Below are positions 6,779-8,972 of a stretch of DNA of 8,972 bases, piece by piece (the stretch's first letter is position 1; each line of letters begins with the position of its first letter). The notes below the pieces were generated by a model. The model made no database searches, was not told where the DNA came from, and was given only the letters and a program-made list of their open reading frames with translations. The DNA is taken from the NCBI GenBank assembly GCA_945916025.1, contig CAMEGD010000057.1, positions 1 to 8,972 of the forward strand, in the 5' to 3' direction. This DNA is from an uncultured Clostridia bacterium. GTDB taxonomy: Bacteria; Bacillota; Clostridia; Tissierellales; Peptoniphilaceae. The translations under genes and the position numbers were made by a program.

Positions 6779-8729
6779 TTTACAAAGAATAAGAGAACTT
6801 GTTTATCAATTAAATGAATGGGCTTACAACTATTATACTTTAGATAATCCTAAAGTATCTGATTCAACCTATGACAAGGCTTATGATGAATTAGTAGAAC
6901 TTGAGAAAAAAACTAATATTGTTTTGTCTAATTCACCTACACAAAAAGTAGGAGATGTTTTACTTGAAAAATTTGATAAACATAGTCATTTATCAAGACT
7001 TTACAGTTTAGATAAGTCTCAAAGTTTTGAAGGTTTAATGGATTTTGACAAAAGAAATAAGTCTTTATTAGATTTAAATAATATTGATTATGTTGTAGAG
7101 CTGAAATTTGATGGACTTACAGTATCTTTAACATATGAAAATGGAATATTAACTACTGCTGCTACTAGAGGTACAGGCTATATTGGAGAAAATATTACAG
7201 AACAAGTAAAAAGGATATCAGATATTCCTCTAACTATATCTAATAAATCTAAAATTGAAATAATTGGAGAAGCATACATGCCAATATCTTCGTTTAATAA
7301 TTATAATGAGATTCATCCTGATGATATTTTGAAAAATCCTAGAAATGCAGCTGCCGGTGCAATAAGAAATTTAGATACTTCTACTATTAGAAAAAGGGAC
7401 ATCAGTACTTATTTTTATAATATAAATTATAGTGAAGAAACTTTTTTAACAGATGTTGATATTAAAAACTTCTTGGGACTAAATGGATTTAATGTAAATG
7501 AAAACTATTATAAATCTAACTCTATGGAAGAAATAATAGAAAAAATTAATGAAATTACTGAATTAAGATCTAAATTAGACTATATGATAGACGGAGTAGT
7601 AATAAAAGTTAACAATTTGGATTTAAGGGAAAAATTAGGCTATACTAATAAATTTCCTAGGTGGGCTATAGCCTATAAATTTGAGGCACAAGAACAATAT
7701 ACAAGGTTAATAGATGTTGAGTGGAATGTAGGTAGGACTTCCAAAGTAACTCCAACAGCAATTTTAGAACCTATAGAACTTGATGGAATTACTATCTCAA
7801 GGGCAACTTTAAATAACTATAACATGATTAAAGCAAAGGATATAAAGATTAATTCAGAAGTTTTAGTTAGAAGATCAAATGATGTTATACCTGAAATTCT
7901 AAGTGCTGTCAATGATTATAATAAAACTATTGAAATACAAAAACCTACAAACTGTCCAGCTTGTAACAGTGAATTAAAAGAAATAGGCGCACATTTATTC
8001 TGTACAAATACCCTATCTTGCGAACCACAACTAGTAGCAAAACTAACTCATTTTGTATCAAAAAACGCAATGAATATTGATGGCTTAAGCGAAAAAACTA
8101 TTGGTCAATTAATAAAAATTCACAACATTAAGTCAGTTACAGATTTCTATACACTCACTACGGAGGATTTATCGCAACTAGAAGGATTTAAAACGAAAAG
8201 AATAAATAATATGTTAGAGGCTATTGAGAAGAGCAAAACTGTTGACTTCAATAGATTTATTTATGCCTTAGGTATACCTAATGTAGGAGAAAAAACTGCT
8301 TTTGATTTGTCTAAACATTATAATAACTTGCAAGAATTAATGGAAGCTAATGAGGAAGAACTAAATGCAATTAATGATATTGGGCCGAAAACAGCTGCAT
8401 CAATATCTAGCTTTTTTAGAAATGAAAAGGTTCTAAAAACCTTAAAAAATCTATTTGACTTGGGTATAACTATAATGTACAAAGATTTAATAACTAGTAA
8501 TGAGTTAATTGGTAAATCCTTTGTTATAACAGGCACTTTCGAAAAGTATTCTAGAAAGGATTTAGAAAATTTAATTATTTCAAAGGGTGGAAAAGTAAGT
8601 AGTTCTGTCTCTAAAAATACTAATTATTTATTGTTGGGAGAAAATCCTGGTTCCAAATATGATAAAGCCCTAAAATTAAATATTGAAATTATCGAGGAAG
8701 AGACAATAGAAAGTTTCTTAAATCAATAG
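6771..8729 (+). CDS. ligA: NAD+-dependent DNA ligase LigA
   Basis: The 652-residue replicative ligase seals nicks (Okazaki fragments, repair) using NAD+. Domain Ia at about 1-65 carries the NMN-binding tyrosine pair Y21-Y22 and D31. The adenylation domain has the KxDG motif with the AMP-accepting K112 (ELKFDG), R133 (TRGTG), E167 (GEAYMP), NPRNAAAGAIRN (189-200), DGVVIKV (274-280; K279) and WAIAYKF (K303). An OB fold spans about 310-390. A four-cysteine zinc finger follows (C395, C398, C411, C417). Helix-hairpin-helix repeats at about 430-560 include IPNVGEKTA and INDIGPKTA. A BRCT domain at 578-652 includes GKSFVITGTF and NTNYLLLGENPGSKYDKA. Everything needed for activity is present and the length is typical. 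It is translated from an ATG overlapping the pcrA stop. In many relatives gatCAB follows ligA; here rpsO does. Confidence 0.97.
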   Translation: MTDLQRIRELVYQLNEWAYNYYTLDNPKVSDSTYDKAYDELVELEKKTNIVLSNSPTQKVGDVLLEKFDKHSHLSRLYSLDKSQSFEGLMDFDKRNKSLLDLNNIDYVVELKFDGLTVSLTYENGILTTAATRGTGYIGENITEQVKRISDIPLTISNKSKIEIIGEAYMPISSFNNYNEIHPDDILKNPRNAAAGAIRNLDTSTIRKRDISTYFYNINYSEETFLTDVDIKNFLGLNGFNVNENYYKSNSMEEIIEKINEITELRSKLDYMIDGVVIKVNNLDLREKLGYTNKFPRWAIAYKFEAQEQYTRLIDVEWNVGRTSKVTPTAILEPIELDGITISRATLNNYNMIKAKDIKINSEVLVRRSNDVIPEILSAVNDYNKTIEIQKPTNCPACNSELKEIGAHLFCTNTLSCEPQLVAKLTHFVSKNAMNIDGLSEKTIGQLIKIHNIKSVTDFYTLTTEDLSQLEGFKTKRINNMLEAIEKSKTVDFNRFIYALGIPNVGEKTAFDLSKHYNNLQELMEANEEELNAINDIGPKTAASISSFFRNEKVLKTLKNLFDLGITIMYKDLITSNELIGKSFVITGTFEKYSRKDLENLIISKGGKVSSSVSKNTNYLLLGENPGSKYDKALKLNIEIIEEETIESFLNQ

Positions 8730-8760
8730 GAAAGTATACTATTTTTTGTATACATTTTCT
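8730..8760 (+). terminator. Probable weak terminator of pcrA-ligA
   Basis: Immediately after the ligA stop, GTATAC (8734-8739) pairs with GTATAC (8748-8753) around an 8-base T-rich loop. With A8754 bulged, GAAA (8730-8733) can extend the stem against TTTT (8755-8758). TTTTCTT follows. The stem is A/T-rich and the T tract interrupted, so some readthrough into rpsO is likely. The right arm overlaps the -35 of the rpsO promoter. Confidence 0.55.
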
Positions 8761-8784
8761 TAGGTATATGTTACTATATATAGG
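8749..8784 (+). promoter_or_regulatory. Promoter of rpsO (extended -10)
   Basis: TATACA (8749-8754, 4 of 6 to the -35 consensus), a 17-base spacer and TACTAT (8772-8777, 4 of 6) preceded by TG-T (8769-8771) make a sigma-A type extended -10 promoter. The predicted start at about 8783-8784 coincides with the first base of the structured leader, which supports both calls. Confidence 0.6.
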
Positions 8785-8857
8785 TACGATTTCTTTGTAT
8801 AAGGTACCTCGGCCCTTACTAGGATATCGTGAATATTAAAAAATATGGAGGAAAAAA
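8783..8857 (+). promoter_or_regulatory. Structured rpsO leader, probable S15 autoregulatory element
   Basis: Helix A pairs 8785-8790 (UACGAU) with 8826-8831 (AUCGUG). Across a U.U mismatch it continues as U8792-A8824, C8793-G8823, U8794.G8822 and U8795-A8821. The adjacent G8822.U8794 and G8823-C8793 pairs have the same strand arrangement as the S15-binding G.U/G-C motif in 16S rRNA helix 22 (G666.U740, G667-C739). A second hairpin pairs UAAGG (8800-8804) with CCUUA (8814-8818) and exposes a loop containing CCUC (8807-8810), complementary to GAGG of the Shine-Dalgarno (8848-8851). A small A/T hairpin (8833-8837 with 8842-8846) precedes GGAGG (8847-8851). An alternative pairing of GGUAC (8783-8787) with GUACC (8804-8808) would destroy the first two helices. 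Family knowledge: S15 represses its own mRNA through leader RNAs of this kind in several bacteria; the fold here was drawn by hand. Confidence 0.65.
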
Positions 8858-8972
8858 ATGATTACTAAGGAAGAAAAACAACAAGTTATTGATGAGTTTA
8901 AAATTAATGATAATGATCCTGGATCTACACAAGTACAAGTAGCAATATTAACTCATAGAATTCGTTCTTTAA
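8858..8972 (+). CDS. rpsO: 30S ribosomal protein S15, 5' part only
   Basis: The first 38 codons of a gene running off the right edge. The N-terminus MITKEEKQQVIDEFK and the following GSTQVQVAILTHRI match ribosomal protein S15 closely. S15 binds the 16S rRNA central-domain three-way junction early in 30S assembly and commonly represses its own translation. G22 and Q27 of the RNA-binding segment are present. The family residue Thr of the DTGS motif is replaced by Pro (P21, DPGS). The ATG is preceded by GGAGG (8847-8851) with six As as spacer. The gene has its own promoter and leader. Confidence 0.95.
   Translation, partial: MITKEEKQQVIDEFKINDNDPGSTQVQVAILTHRIRSL

Noticed and set aside
8318..8536. 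Reverse-strand open frame of 72 codons opposite ligA
   Set aside because: Antisense to the helix-hairpin-helix and BRCT regions, without ribosome site or similarity.
8730..8857. A metabolite riboswitch or T-box between ligA and rpsO
   Set aside because: No recognisable riboswitch core or T-box sequence; the helices match what is expected for ribosomal protein S15 autoregulation.

Overview
The window is AT-rich (G+C roughly 30% by eye), uses AGA heavily for arginine and has strong GGAGG-type ribosome binding sites. It carries an [FeFe] hydrogenase complex and an NAD+-dependent ligase beside a PcrA-type helicase. Together these point to an anaerobic, fermentative low-G+C Firmicute (Bacillota), perhaps of the Clostridia/Tissierellia; I cannot place it more precisely. 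All genes are on the + strand.

Region 1 (1-4484) is the distal part of an operon: the 3' end of a NuoE/HydC-like subunit, a HydB/NuoF-like flavoprotein, an [FeFe] hydrogenase HydA, then a DeoD-type purine nucleoside phosphorylase. Gaps between genes are 3, 9 and 11 bases, and each ribosome binding site touches or overlaps the preceding stop codon or sits just before it. The first three genes form the set expected for a soluble trimeric NAD(H)- and ferredoxin-linked (electron-bifurcating type) hydrogenase. The visible HydC tail appears to lack one of the four expected [2Fe-2S] cysteines. A rho-independent terminator follows deoD.

Region 2 (4512-8729) starts with that terminator. A candidate promoter lies directly against it, embedded in an 18-bp perfect A/T palindrome. 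It drives pcrA (UvrD/PcrA helicase) and ligA (NAD+-dependent DNA ligase), which overlap by 8 bases. This is a housekeeping DNA repair/replication pair.

Region 3 (8730-8972) holds a weak hairpin terminator overlapping a good extended -10 promoter, a structured leader of about 75 bases, and the first 38 codons of rpsO (ribosomal protein S15). The leader can fold so that adjacent G.U and G-C pairs occur in the same strand arrangement as the S15 site in 16S rRNA helix 22. Its hairpin loop carries CCUC, complementary to the rpsO Shine-Dalgarno. This looks like an S15 autoregulatory element, and it is the most interesting non-coding structure here. I saw no mobile element, CRISPR array, tRNA, rRNA or defence system.
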